From: Salibacterium salarium
Lineage (GTDB): Bacteria; Bacillota; Bacilli; Bacillales; Marinococcaceae
Assembly (NCBI RefSeq): GCF_030813635.1
Contig: NZ_JAUSUM010000002.1
Location: 806,001 to 870,000 of the forward strand
Reading direction: 5' to 3'
Length of the DNA stretch: 64,000 nt
Shown here: piece after piece, positions 44,964 to 53,169 of the stretch
Layout: each line of letters starts with the position of its first letter
Numbering within the stretch: the stretch's first letter is position 1
Made by a program: the position numbers and the translations under genes
The notes under the pieces: model-generated
Seen by the model: only the letters and a program-made list of their open reading frames with translations
The model's database searches: none
What the model was told of the DNA's origin: nothing

Positions 44964-45382
44964 TGAGGTTGCACCCTTCCTGCGTTTCCTACTTCACTGG
45001 TGTCAGCCTTTAAGTCAGCAGGGAGTAGTCCAACCGTAGATGGACGGGCAACTCGTATACCTTTAATTGTCATATTAAAGTTAAAGCCATTACTAATATT
45101 GACGTCAGTGTCTGTTGTTAAATTTTCAATAACAGCGTTTTTCATTGTTGCACGCCCATCGTATGACACCGGATCGCCATGATAGCGAATACTTATTAAA
45201 TCGCGGTGGGCCTGAGCAGCACCAGGATTGACGACTATTCCTTCTATTGTATACGTTGTTGGTTTGTTATTTACGTGGTCATTTATAGCCCCCTCGTCTT
45301 CGACGGGATGATCGGTAATTTCATTAACGAAATTTCTTTCTTCACTAATTGCGTTAAATTCAACGTTTCCTATCCTGGCCAT
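44960..45382 (-). CDS. Dit-like tail protein
   Basis: 140-aa protein, RIGNVEFNAISEERNFVNEITDHPVEDEGAINDHVNNKPTTYTIEGIVVNPG, matching Dit-like myophage baseplate proteins. It follows the tape measure gene by three bases. ATG 45382 follows GGGAGG. Confidence 0.82.
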   Translation of the reverse strand: MARIGNVEFNAISEERNFVNEITDHPVEDEGAINDHVNNKPTTYTIEGIVVNPGAAQAHRDLISIRYHGDPVSYDGRATMKNAVIENLTTDTDVNISNGFNFNMTIKGIRVARPSTVGLLPADLKADTSEVGNAGRVQPQ

Positions 45383-45385
45383 CAC

Positions 45386-48028
45386 CTAGACCTCCCTTGC
45401 CGTAATTTCTCTATGAAACTCCTCATGCCATTTTTTCATTTTTCGCTTCCAGTTTCTTTCAACGTCACGTTCTTGATTTTCTGACATATTGCCCGTTACG
45501 GTGATGTTTATTACAGGGGAGAAATTATAATTGCTACTACTTTTTGTAGCAGGAGTCGAGGATGACTGACTAGTTGACCCTTGACCAACACCTAAAAGAC
45601 GTCCTGTTTCTTGCCAAATACCTAGTGCTCTTTCCCTGTTCTCATCAATAGGAATAGCAGCTTCCCGTCCGTTTTCTGCAAAGGATGCTATATGTGGTTG
45701 GTCAAAAATACCACCTTCAGCATGCCCTGGCATTTCAAACGTTTCATTAAAACCACCCGTAAAATCCTCAGCTCTATTTTGAACAAAATCGACTCCACCA
45801 GAAACACGATCAACAATCCAATTTCCTGCTTTTCCTAATCCTTCCTTAGCTGAATTGAATCCGGATACGATTCCATCAATGGCAGAAGAACCAAGATTAG
45901 AAAATGATGACTTTATAGCACCTATTCCTTCAGAAACGCGACTAGGTATATTGGCCACAAAATTACCTATATCTTCCGGCAAACCTTTCATCCAATCAAT
46001 AGCATTATCGTAAGCCGACTCAAACCAATCACCAAATTCACCAGGAAATGCAACAAGTTCAGAAGCAACACTCCCTGCTATTTTACCTGCTTCCGTTGCG
46101 GCATCACTCGGTAAATCAGATAAGAAATCAACGGCTTGGTCCTTAGCTTCTCCCACTTTATCTGGTATTGCAGAGAAATCAACTTTGTCGGTAATAAATT
46201 CACCTAGCTTACTGCCTCCAAAATAACCGCCGATACCTCCGACAGCTCCACCAATAGCAGAACCTACACCTGGAACAACGGAACCGAGAGCCGCTCCGCC
46301 AGTTGCACCAGCTGCAGCACCACTCCATCCGCCGGCTGCCGAACCAACGGCTTCTTCGCGGTCCTCTCCAGGGGAGGATGTGGCTATATCATACACATCC
46401 ATTCCTATACCTACGGGGGCTAACGCACGACCGCCCCACTTTGCGGCACCTCGAACACCGTTCATGATGCCTTTTCCAAGTCCACCACCTTTACCAGTTT
46501 TCCCAGGTTGGCCAGAACTTCCCCCTTTGCCGCCTCTTCCAAATCCTCCGGTAGACCGTTTTCCAAGACTATATCCACCAATGGCACCAAGGGTTGGCAA
46601 CGTATTTCCGATAACTTCCGCAAAAGGGCCAAACGTACCCTCTGTTGCTTCGTCCAAAGTGGTACGGGCTTCTCTGGTCTTCTCTATGAAGCTATTCCAC
46701 ATGCCTTCGTTCTTTTGCTCTACATCTTCAATTGTAGAAGACATATCTTGATATGAAGTATCGATTGCTTCTACTATGGGTAAAATGCTACTTTCTTGTT
46801 CTTCAGACATTTCACCATATATGCTCCCGAATATGCTCGATTTTTTTTGCGTATCCTCAATCTCAGAAATAGCTTCATTAATATCTGCAAAGGCGCTGCT
46901 TCCTTTCTCGCCACCTTCACGGATATTGTTTGCCCATTGCTCCGCTTGTTTCCTTGAACCTCCAAGTTCAGAAAGAGATTCCATGACGTCGTCCTCGCCA
47001 GATCTAATAGATGGCAAAAACTCACTATTGATTGAGTCACTAAACCTATCCATAACTCTGTGATCAATTTCTCCAGCTTGTATCATTGGGGCAATAGCCT
47101 GATCTGCATCTAGTCCTATTTCTGCCATGCCTCCAGAGAATTCACTAAACTGATCTGTTAATTCTTCGAAAGCATTATCACTTAATTTCGTTGCGGCTTC
47201 TGAAAACAGATCTAAGGACTCTTCTGGCGATACATCAAAACGGTCTGTCATAAGAGATGTTGCTTTACCTACTTCATCTACATCCGCATTTCTCACATCT
47301 GCCAAATTAGCAATATCACCGCCATACTGACCCGAACCAAATCTGCGATACGACTGTTCAACAGCATTTTGCGCTTCTTCTCGGTGGATATTCGGTATGC
47401 TTTCCCACACATCTTTTGTTTCTTCGGTGAGCCTATTTGCCACTTCATCATCAAGGTTAAGGGAAGCCATAAAATCACGTGGCATTTGTTGAAAGGAGGC
47501 AATGTCACCACCAACCACAGAGCCTGCTCCAAAACCGCCAATACCAGACAAAACATCTTTGAGATTTAAAGCTTCTTTCTCTACATCTTCCAATTCTTTC
47601 TTTGCCTGTGAACCATTGATTTCAGGATCTGGCATACCTCTTATAGTAGATTGCGTACCCTCGGCTGTATCGTTTATATCCTGTAGCTGTCGTACAGGCT
47701 GACCAGCGTTAATATTCGGATCAGGAATGCTTAATATATTCCCTCGAACATCGACGATAGAACTGCTCACTCGGTCCATCGCGTTCCGGGCGCCAGTGCT
47801 CGCACTATCTATTCTCTCACCAAATCGATCTACTGCAGATCCAGATTGATTAAGAGTTCGGTCCATATCTGAACCAGTACGGTCAAATTGGCGGCCCATA
47901 TTCTGGATATCACGTTCAATATTACTGACTTTATCTACAAACCGATCTGTCTGATCGTTAGCATCCCTCATGGCCCTGTCATTAATATCCCATGTTATCC
48001 CAATAGATAGGTCCCTGATTCTAGGCAA
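45386..48028 (-). CDS. Tail tape measure protein
   Basis: 880 aa. It sets tail length and is packed in the tube. Long helical N-terminus (1-450), Gly/Ala-rich region GLGKGIMNGVRGAAKWGGRALAPVGIGMDVYDIA and GGWSGAAAGATGGAALGSVVPGVGSAIGGAVGG (about 535-620) with hydrophobic membrane-active segments, and a C-terminal HAEGGIFDQPHIASFAENGREAAIPI motif common in tape measures. TTG 48028 follows GGAAGGAGGGAG. A frame continues to 48079 but runs through the preceding terminator. Confidence 0.92.
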   Translation of the reverse strand: MPRIRDLSIGITWDINDRAMRDANDQTDRFVDKVSNIERDIQNMGRQFDRTGSDMDRTLNQSGSAVDRFGERIDSASTGARNAMDRVSSSIVDVRGNILSIPDPNINAGQPVRQLQDINDTAEGTQSTIRGMPDPEINGSQAKKELEDVEKEALNLKDVLSGIGGFGAGSVVGGDIASFQQMPRDFMASLNLDDEVANRLTEETKDVWESIPNIHREEAQNAVEQSYRRFGSGQYGGDIANLADVRNADVDEVGKATSLMTDRFDVSPEESLDLFSEAATKLSDNAFEELTDQFSEFSGGMAEIGLDADQAIAPMIQAGEIDHRVMDRFSDSINSEFLPSIRSGEDDVMESLSELGGSRKQAEQWANNIREGGEKGSSAFADINEAISEIEDTQKKSSIFGSIYGEMSEEQESSILPIVEAIDTSYQDMSSTIEDVEQKNEGMWNSFIEKTREARTTLDEATEGTFGPFAEVIGNTLPTLGAIGGYSLGKRSTGGFGRGGKGGSSGQPGKTGKGGGLGKGIMNGVRGAAKWGGRALAPVGIGMDVYDIATSSPGEDREEAVGSAAGGWSGAAAGATGGAALGSVVPGVGSAIGGAVGGIGGYFGGSKLGEFITDKVDFSAIPDKVGEAKDQAVDFLSDLPSDAATEAGKIAGSVASELVAFPGEFGDWFESAYDNAIDWMKGLPEDIGNFVANIPSRVSEGIGAIKSSFSNLGSSAIDGIVSGFNSAKEGLGKAGNWIVDRVSGGVDFVQNRAEDFTGGFNETFEMPGHAEGGIFDQPHIASFAENGREAAIPIDENRERALGIWQETGRLLGVGQGSTSQSSSTPATKSSSNYNFSPVINITVTGNMSENQERDVERNWKRKMKKWHEEFHREITAREV

Positions 48029-48044
48029 TGGTCTCCCTCCTTCC

Positions 48045-48076
48045 TTAAAAAAAAGACGCCCAGTACGGACGTCTTT
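48045..48076 (-). terminator. Terminator between moron gene and tape measure
   Basis: AAAGACG-TCC / GGG-CGTCTTT stem of seven plus two pairs with TTTTTTTT on the minus strand, starting three bases after the moron stop. It would stop transcripts before the tape measure unless read-through or antitermination occurs. Confidence 0.85.
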
Positions 48077-48079
48077 CAT

Positions 48080-49150
48080 TTATTCTACAATATCTGCTAC
48101 AACAGCAGGGATAGACATATCCCATCCTGCTTGAGAAGTGTAATCAAATGTGCCGTAAACATTCCCGTAAATTGTGACCTCATCTTCTTCAACAAATTCA
48201 GTATAGTCATCGTATTCTACATAAATTACATCATCATAATTGTAACCATAATCGTTTTTTGTCACTGCCAACCTCATATAGGTCATATTGTCACTTTCTT
48301 GTATTTCAATAATTTGACCAGTATAGGTTACATAAGTGCCAGCATGCTTATCTGGATTTTTTTGCAACCTAGCAAAGTCTAATTGTTCAGCACTTTGTTT
48401 TTTATCTTCTAACTTCAAGTTTTCAATTTCTTCTGCAGTATAAGCATTTTCAATCGTCAAGTCGCCTAAATCTATCGATTCTACCAGGAATCCGCTATCG
48501 GTTTCCTCAACATTCGCGTCATTTTGCATGGTATAATTCGCATTAAAGTTTTCATAACTTTCATATTCTGATGATAATGCCTCATCATGTTGAGTACCAA
48601 AACTTGCTACCACTGGATATTCTCCGTTTTCCACGTACTCCTGTCCACTATTATCCTCAAAATTTCCTAATGTAACTTCAAACTCACCGTTTTCAACAGT
48701 TGTCGATTCAGGCACCAATGCATAATTCTCATCGCCATTTCCCAATAAAGCGAATGTTATTTCAGCACCATCGACTACATTTGTTTCTCCTGCTATAGTT
48801 ACAGCATCGCTTTCTTCGTCATATTCCAATGTTTCAGTTGATAAATGCAATTCTTCTTTTGGTTCTTCTGTTTTTTTCTCTTCTGATTCATTCTCATTTG
48901 ACTTATTATCTTCAGAAGATTCTGTTGCTTGTACTTCTTCTGATTGTTCTTCTTCTGGTTCAGAATCCGAACTTGTTTGTTCAGTACCTGGATCGAAAAT
49001 CATGGCAATAATAAATACTGCCAAGGATACCCCTGCATAAGACATAAATTGTTTAGCGGGCTTCTTTTGAAATTTCCTGACTAATGCCCAAATCAAGAAG
49101 ACAGGGACTCCTAAAAATCCGATAATTCCAATTAAAGCAAATATAAACAT
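48080..49150 (-). CDS. Membrane-anchored OB-fold-like protein, phage moron
   Basis: 356-aa protein with two N-terminal membrane segments (FIFALIGIIGFLGVPVFLIWALV and FMSYAGVSLAVFIIAMIF), a long acidic Glu/Ser linker (about 58-105), an immunoglobulin-like middle (about 105-200) and a C-terminal OB-like section, DKHAGTYVTYTGQIIEIQESDNMTYMRLAV, EVTIYGNVYGTF. It has no place in tail assembly. It sits between chaperones and tape measure with its own promoter and terminator, as a moron does. Candidate superinfection-exclusion or other conversion protein, by position only. Confidence 0.75.
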   Translation of the reverse strand: MFIFALIGIIGFLGVPVFLIWALVRKFQKKPAKQFMSYAGVSLAVFIIAMIFDPGTEQTSSDSEPEEEQSEEVQATESSEDNKSNENESEEKKTEEPKEELHLSTETLEYDEESDAVTIAGETNVVDGAEITFALLGNGDENYALVPESTTVENGEFEVTLGNFEDNSGQEYVENGEYPVVASFGTQHDEALSSEYESYENFNANYTMQNDANVEETDSGFLVESIDLGDLTIENAYTAEEIENLKLEDKKQSAEQLDFARLQKNPDKHAGTYVTYTGQIIEIQESDNMTYMRLAVTKNDYGYNYDDVIYVEYDDYTEFVEEDEVTIYGNVYGTFDYTSQAGWDMSIPAVVADIVE

Positions 49151-49180
49151 AATAACCCCACCTTTTGTATTATGACTATA

Positions 49181-49210
49181 ATTTTACATCTTTACATGCA
49201 TTTCTACAAT
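49181..49210 (-). promoter_or_regulatory. Probable promoter of the moron gene
   Basis: On the minus strand TTGTAG (49210-49205) and TAAAAT (49186-49181) lie 18 bases apart, 31 bases before the ATG and inside a 104-base gap that breaks the tail operon. Suggests lysogenic expression. Confidence 0.55.
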
Positions 49211-49254
49211 TGGTGAGGTTATCTTTACATATTATTTTCGCCAGAATACGCATC

Positions 49255-49419
49255 TAACGCGGCATTAACTTCAAATAATTCATTCATATCCATGCTTTCA
49301 GCTCGTTCTAGTGAGACAATTCCAGCGGCAATCGGGCGCCAAAATACCCAGTCCTTTTTAACCTTTTCTGCAATATATTCGTAACTATCCGGCGTTAAGA
49401 AAGGATTCGCATTCGCTGA
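49255..49419 (-). CDS. Tail assembly chaperone, frameshifted extension
   Basis: An open frame without its own start overlaps the end of the upstream chaperone gene by 35 bases and continues about 43 codons beyond it, reading NPFLTPDSYEYIAEKVKKDWVFWRP and IAAGIVSLERAESMDMNELF. It is in the +1 frame relative to the upstream gene. This is the layout of lambda G/GT-type chaperones, where a few ribosomes shift to make a longer fusion. Stop at 49255. Confidence 0.7.
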
Positions 49420-49639
49420 TCAACTCGCCTAAGTCCTTCGTGTTATCGTCAAAATCATCGATTTTAACAACTGGATCAGCAACTACATTTTCTAGCATTT
49501 CATCGTAATATTTTTCGTTCATTTTCAATCCAGTCCGTGGATCTCTGATTCGGTCCTGCAGTGATACATACCACCTAGCGCCTGGGTGCTGCAGTGTATA
49601 TTCTGTGTTACCGATAGTTACCTGTGTTTGTTTTGCCAT
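49385..49639 (-). CDS. Tail assembly chaperone (G-like)
   Basis: 84-aa protein, QVTIGNTEYTLQHPGARWYVSLQDRIRDPRTGLKMNEKYYDEMLENVVADP, between tail tube and tape measure where chaperones always lie. It ends LISECESFLNAG, and the overlapping +1 frame extends it. Shift window on the minus strand is about 49417-49388, with TCC-TTT-CTT as the likeliest slip site. Confidence 0.85.
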   Translation of the reverse strand: MAKQTQVTIGNTEYTLQHPGARWYVSLQDRIRDPRTGLKMNEKYYDEMLENVVADPVVKIDDFDDNTKDLGELISECESFLNAG

Positions 49640-49684
49640 TTATATTTCCTCCTTGATTAAAATAGGGGCGGTAAGGCCCCTTAA

Positions 49685-50083
49685 TTAGTTAATCTCTTGA
49701 TCATAATCTGCAACCCGTATATTCCATTGCTGTTCTTGTTCTTCGTTTCCACGTTCAATCGATGCAGGCTTCTCAATCCAGCATTCATTGCCACCTGCAT
49801 TGACTTTATTAGTGTTTCGATCAATCACTTCAGCCTGAAAAAGATCAGTCGATTTCGCCAATCCATTCAAGAAACCAACGTCAGGGCTTGTTTGTTTTAT
49901 AGTTACGGAGATAGTTCCTCTTGGGTCGGCACTACGGGTACGAGAAACTACCCCCTGAGCCCCGACGTGTGAAGAATAATTATTGCTCTCTTTTTCTGAA
50001 GTAACAAACGTATTACTGGCAAATCCGGTTAAAATTCGACCGGCCACCACCAACTTCACTTGTCTTGGATCATACGTTTCCAT
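49685..50083 (-). CDS. Tail tube protein (DUF3277-like)
   Basis: 132-aa protein, YDPRQVKLVVAGRILTGFASNTFVTSEKE, ISVTIKQTSPDVGFLNGLAKS and EKPASIERGNEEQEQQWNIRVADYD, the pattern of DUF3277 tube proteins. It lies between sheath and chaperones, as in other contractile tails. Confidence 0.87.
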   Translation of the reverse strand: METYDPRQVKLVVAGRILTGFASNTFVTSEKESNNYSSHVGAQGVVSRTRSADPRGTISVTIKQTSPDVGFLNGLAKSTDLFQAEVIDRNTNKVNAGGNECWIEKPASIERGNEEQEQQWNIRVADYDQEIN

Positions 50084-50101
50084 TGTTTATCTACCTCCAA
50101 T

Positions 50102-51127
50102 TTAGTAGCTCAAAACGCCTCGGATTTCCACGTTGTGGACAGCGCCGGCGATAGTGGCTTCCCATTCTATGTCTGGCAGAAGACGATCTTCAAGATCGCT
50201 TTCGTTGATATCGCTTCTGTTAGGTGCCGAAAGCGTGAATAATCCATTACCGTCGTTGTCACGAGCGATAATGCGATAATCGTCCGACACAGCCTGTTTT
50301 AAGATACTTCTTACTGTGGACTCAATAAGAGAAATACCATCGTTATCAAAAGCTACCTTATCGTTGCTTACAAGCACTTCTTGAACGGCCTCTCCCATAC
50401 GAGCTTTCAGCCAGTGAATGGCCCGTTTAATGTCAATATAAGAACCATCAGCTGTTTGTCCATTACTAGTTTGATTATTGCCTTTCACCCGAAGATACGT
50501 ATTAGCATAATTATCATGCAAATCTCTGATCTCCGTGAGCGACAAGTCAACGGGCTCAATGCCATTTAAGTTTTTGAACTTCCATGTTTGAGAACCAGGG
50601 TTTCTTCCCGCACACTCTCCAATCCATGCTGCATCGGGATACGTACTTGGTTCGCTATGATAGAAGACAATAGCATTTTCATTTTCAATTTCCGTGGGAA
50701 GTTCTTGGCTGTCTGTGACAGCAAAATAGAGTTTATCATGGTTATCAATCCAGCTTGAGAGCTCTTTTATCTCCTCATCGCCCTGTTCGACACTTAAAAG
50801 AAAATACCAATCATCATCACGCTCTATCAGTTCATTTAGTGCAGATGTAAGTTCGGTAGGTTCATCTGGTTCTGTATCTGCATCAGGGTTATATTCGATG
50901 CCATATATAGCTATGCGCTCTGGCGGCTCGTCTTGGTAAAAGTAGGCTTCTGCCTGCTTATACGTTTCGCTGCTGGTATCAAAGTCACTTTCTACTTCGC
51001 TAATCTCACTGTATTCTGTATATTCGTGATCGCCGGCCGTAGATAAGATTAGTGGCATACCAAAACCTTGTTCGGACACCGAGGACGATTCTTCAGTTAT
51101 TTGTACATCAACGTCACTATATGCCAT
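50102..51127 (-). CDS. Tail sheath-like protein (DUF3383)
   Basis: 341-aa protein: SDVDVQITEESSSVSEQGFGMPLILST at the N-terminus and INESDLEDRLLPDIEWEATIAGAVHNVEIRGVLSY at the end, the DUF3383 pattern. The middle ELSSWIDNHDKLYFAVTDSQELP and WIGECAGRNPGSQTWKFKNLNGI are also conserved. Forms the contractile sheath around the tube; classifies the phage as a myophage. Confidence 0.9.
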   Translation of the reverse strand: MAYSDVDVQITEESSSVSEQGFGMPLILSTAGDHEYTEYSEISEVESDFDTSSETYKQAEAYFYQDEPPERIAIYGIEYNPDADTEPDEPTELTSALNELIERDDDWYFLLSVEQGDEEIKELSSWIDNHDKLYFAVTDSQELPTEIENENAIVFYHSEPSTYPDAAWIGECAGRNPGSQTWKFKNLNGIEPVDLSLTEIRDLHDNYANTYLRVKGNNQTSNGQTADGSYIDIKRAIHWLKARMGEAVQEVLVSNDKVAFDNDGISLIESTVRSILKQAVSDDYRIIARDNDGNGLFTLSAPNRSDINESDLEDRLLPDIEWEATIAGAVHNVEIRGVLSY

Positions 51128-51622
51128 TTATTCTTCACTCCTTCCAATTTGCACGGTTTCAATAGCAGGTAGCATCATACTCAATTGCTCTGTCGTTCTA
51201 AGTTGCACATCAAATCCATTCCGTCTTTCGTAGTCATCAGCAATTAACGTGTCACGATTCTCAATACTTCCTGTTTCGGTCACAACCAGGCCATTTCTCT
51301 TCAAATAGTCATAGCCTTGAAAAGAAAACCAAGCATGAGCTTTTTTAGCCAATGTAAAGCTTTCGTTCGGATCCATGTCATAAGCAGTCATAGACAAAGT
51401 AAGCCTTGGGAATGTTGTTCGTGTAACTTCTACATCATCCCCAGATGTCTCTTTCGTATAAATCCCGTATCCATCACCCTCAATATAAGGAGAGGTAAAT
51501 TGGTAGCCCAAAAACGGATACTCTTTCTTCGAAGCCTTCTGGTTATTCATTTCGACTCTTGTATTAACGTGAGAGCTTAATTCTGATACGACAGCTTTTC
51601 GAATTTCTAATAAATCAAGCAC
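51128..51622 (-). CDS. Tail terminator-like protein (LIC_12616 type)
   Basis: About 164-aa protein with QKASKKEYPFLGYQFTSPYI and RTTFPRLTLSMTAYDMDPNESFTLAKKAHAWFSFQGYDYLKRNGLVVTETG, a head-tail joining family often labelled LIC_12616. GTG 51622 overlaps the preceding stop and follows GGGTG; the frame from 51646 lies inside the upstream gene. Confidence 0.78.
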   Translation of the reverse strand: MLDLLEIRKAVVSELSSHVNTRVEMNNQKASKKEYPFLGYQFTSPYIEGDGYGIYTKETSGDDVEVTRTTFPRLTLSMTAYDMDPNESFTLAKKAHAWFSFQGYDYLKRNGLVVTETGSIENRDTLIADDYERRNGFDVQLRTTEQLSMMLPAIETVQIGRSEE

Positions 51623-51950
51623 TGCTTTCACCCACTCGCTTGGCAAAATAAATATACACGTCCGCTAGGTCGCCGTAGTCTTTTTCGGCGCGGATCGTGT
51701 ATCGGTCATCCTTATATTTGATTTGTTGGCCAACTTTGAGAGGGAAAGAAACGTAAACTTTGCGATCCTGAACCGTGTAGGTTCCCACCTCTCCATATTT
51801 CATTTCATCGTTATTCAGGGGGAGAATGATACCTTGCACCGGTTCTTCTACCGGATCGGAGGATTCATACAAACCGGTTTCTTGATTAAAAACTTGTTCG
51901 CCCTCCTGAAGAACCGTAAAATCCACCAAATAGCGCATCGGTAGTTGCAT
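51615..51950 (-). CDS. Head-tail connector / minor structural protein
   Basis: 111-aa beta-rich protein with YLVDFTVLQEGEQVFNQETGLYE, VQGIILPLN and GTYTVQDRKVYVSFPLKVGQQIKYKDDRYTIRAEKDYGDL, typical of short connector stoppers. ATG 51950 follows GGAGGG and overlaps the upstream stop (TAATG). Confidence 0.72.
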   Translation of the reverse strand: MQLPMRYLVDFTVLQEGEQVFNQETGLYESSDPVEEPVQGIILPLNNDEMKYGEVGTYTVQDRKVYVSFPLKVGQQIKYKDDRYTIRAEKDYGDLADVYIYFAKRVGESSA

Positions 51951-52462
51951 TATACAACCCTCCACGTGATGGACTGATAAAGCCGGCCGCTGCTGATAAG
52001 AGGATTATCCTTCATCGGATCGTCCCTCTCTAAAGTCATTTGAGACTTTGGAGGATCATCTATCTCTTCGATTGTGCGTTGGATGCGGCTTGCCATCCAT
52101 TCCCCGATTCTTTCAAAACAAGCTTGTGGGCTTATCTTTAAATTTAAGGCTTGATAGAGCAGGTTCTCTACATTTCGCTCCAGCTTTGTTACTTCCTGGT
52201 CAAACGTGCTTCGAACAAAGGAACGTTCCGGGATATTGATCTCTGTTGTCTCTTCCTTCAGAGGATAACCTTGATAGGCGAACCACCCTCGCATTTTATC
52301 TGTCACTTCAATATCCGTTCCGTACTCATGCACGCGTGCAATCATAAGCAGGTGAGAATCATCATCACCAAACACGCCAACTTCTACCCGCTTAGACGAC
52401 AATTCCTTAATAACACGCAGAATTTGAGGGATATCGTTATTGTCCTTAATCGATACTCCCAT
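51950..52462 (-). CDS. Head-tail joining protein (virion morphogenesis-like)
   Basis: 170-aa protein with VEVGVFGDDDSHLLMIARVHEYGTDIEVTDKMRGWFAYQGYPL, INIPERSFVRSTFDQ and PLISSGRLYQSITWRVV, the pattern of phage virion morphogenesis/tail-completion proteins. The RSFVR and SGRLYQSI boxes are diagnostic. Confidence 0.82.
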   Translation of the reverse strand: MGVSIKDNNDIPQILRVIKELSSKRVEVGVFGDDDSHLLMIARVHEYGTDIEVTDKMRGWFAYQGYPLKEETTEINIPERSFVRSTFDQEVTKLERNVENLLYQALNLKISPQACFERIGEWMASRIQRTIEEIDDPPKSQMTLERDDPMKDNPLISSGRLYQSITWRVV

Positions 52463-52801
52463 TTATAACACCGCCAGACGAAAACCTTTGGATTTTTGTA
52501 AGATTCGTTTAAATTCCTGCCCGTACTCTGTTATACCCAGTCCTGCACCTGATGATTGCTCACGTGGCGCTTTATACGACGTAGACAAGTCTCCAATCGT
52601 CTCTGTTTCAGGACGCCTGTAATCAATCGTGGCAAAGTGCGCCGCTAAATAGCGCTCTAGTTTTTCCACATGCTTTTTAGAAACCGAATATGCTTCCACT
52701 TCCAGGGCAGCGTCCTCGATATACATTTCAATCGTTTCGAATTCTAATGATTTAAGGTGCTGCGCAATAGCTTTCACTCTTTCAACACTAGTTTCAGCCA
52801 T
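52463..52801 (-). CDS. Head completion protein (DUF4054-like)
   Basis: 112-aa helical protein, FETIEMYIEDAALEVEAYSVSKKHVEKLERYLAAHFATI followed by YKAPREQSSGAGLGITEYGQEFKRIL, a common adaptor pattern. Start overlaps the preceding stop (TAATG). Confidence 0.75.
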   Translation of the reverse strand: MAETSVERVKAIAQHLKSLEFETIEMYIEDAALEVEAYSVSKKHVEKLERYLAAHFATIDYRRPETETIGDLSTSYKAPREQSSGAGLGITEYGQEFKRILQKSKGFRLAVL

Positions 52802-53169
52802 TATGCCTCACCGTCCGTGTTTTCGTCTTCCTTTCCTTCAAGTTCGGCCAATTGCTTGTCGATAGCTTCAAGGACTGTCTTACGATCCTCTTTTTCTTCC
52901 CAGTCTTCAAGCATAGACACGGTGAATGTGTCTTCGACCAAATCAATAGCTCCTTCAGCATTTAAATCCTTTGTACTTTGGACCGTAGTGTCCTCACCAT
53001 CGGTTTCTTCTTTTTCGAAGGTTTTAATTTCACCCTTTTCGATCCACTTCTTTGCAATGGGATGGGAGGAAAACCTTTTATAGTCTGATTCTTTAACATC
53101 ATTAACACCAGGCAACAGGGTAGCCCCTGCTGCATGACGAACATATTTGCCTTTATTGTGTACTAACAT
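52801..53169 (-). CDS. Phage hypothetical downstream of capsid
   Basis: 122-aa acidic protein. N-terminal LVHNKGKYVRHAAGATLLPGVNDV resembles small head-decoration or spacer proteins, then a helical charged tail ends KEDENTDGEA. ATG 53169 overlaps the capsid stop, so the frame starting at 53226 is rejected. Role unknown. Confidence 0.68.
   Translation of the reverse strand: MLVHNKGKYVRHAAGATLLPGVNDVKESDYKRFSSHPIAKKWIEKGEIKTFEKEETDGEDTTVQSTKDLNAEGAIDLVEDTFTVSMLEDWEEKEDRKTVLEAIDKQLAELEGKEDENTDGEA

Noticed and set aside
48029-48079. Longer N-terminus of the tape measure from ATG 48079
   Set aside because: These codons are the terminator stem and the ribosome site of the TTG at 48028.
49401-49639. 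Frameshift in the chaperone as sequencing error or pseudogene
   Set aside because: A chaperone gene followed by an overlapping frame is normal in tailed phages at this exact place, and no other phage gene is damaged.
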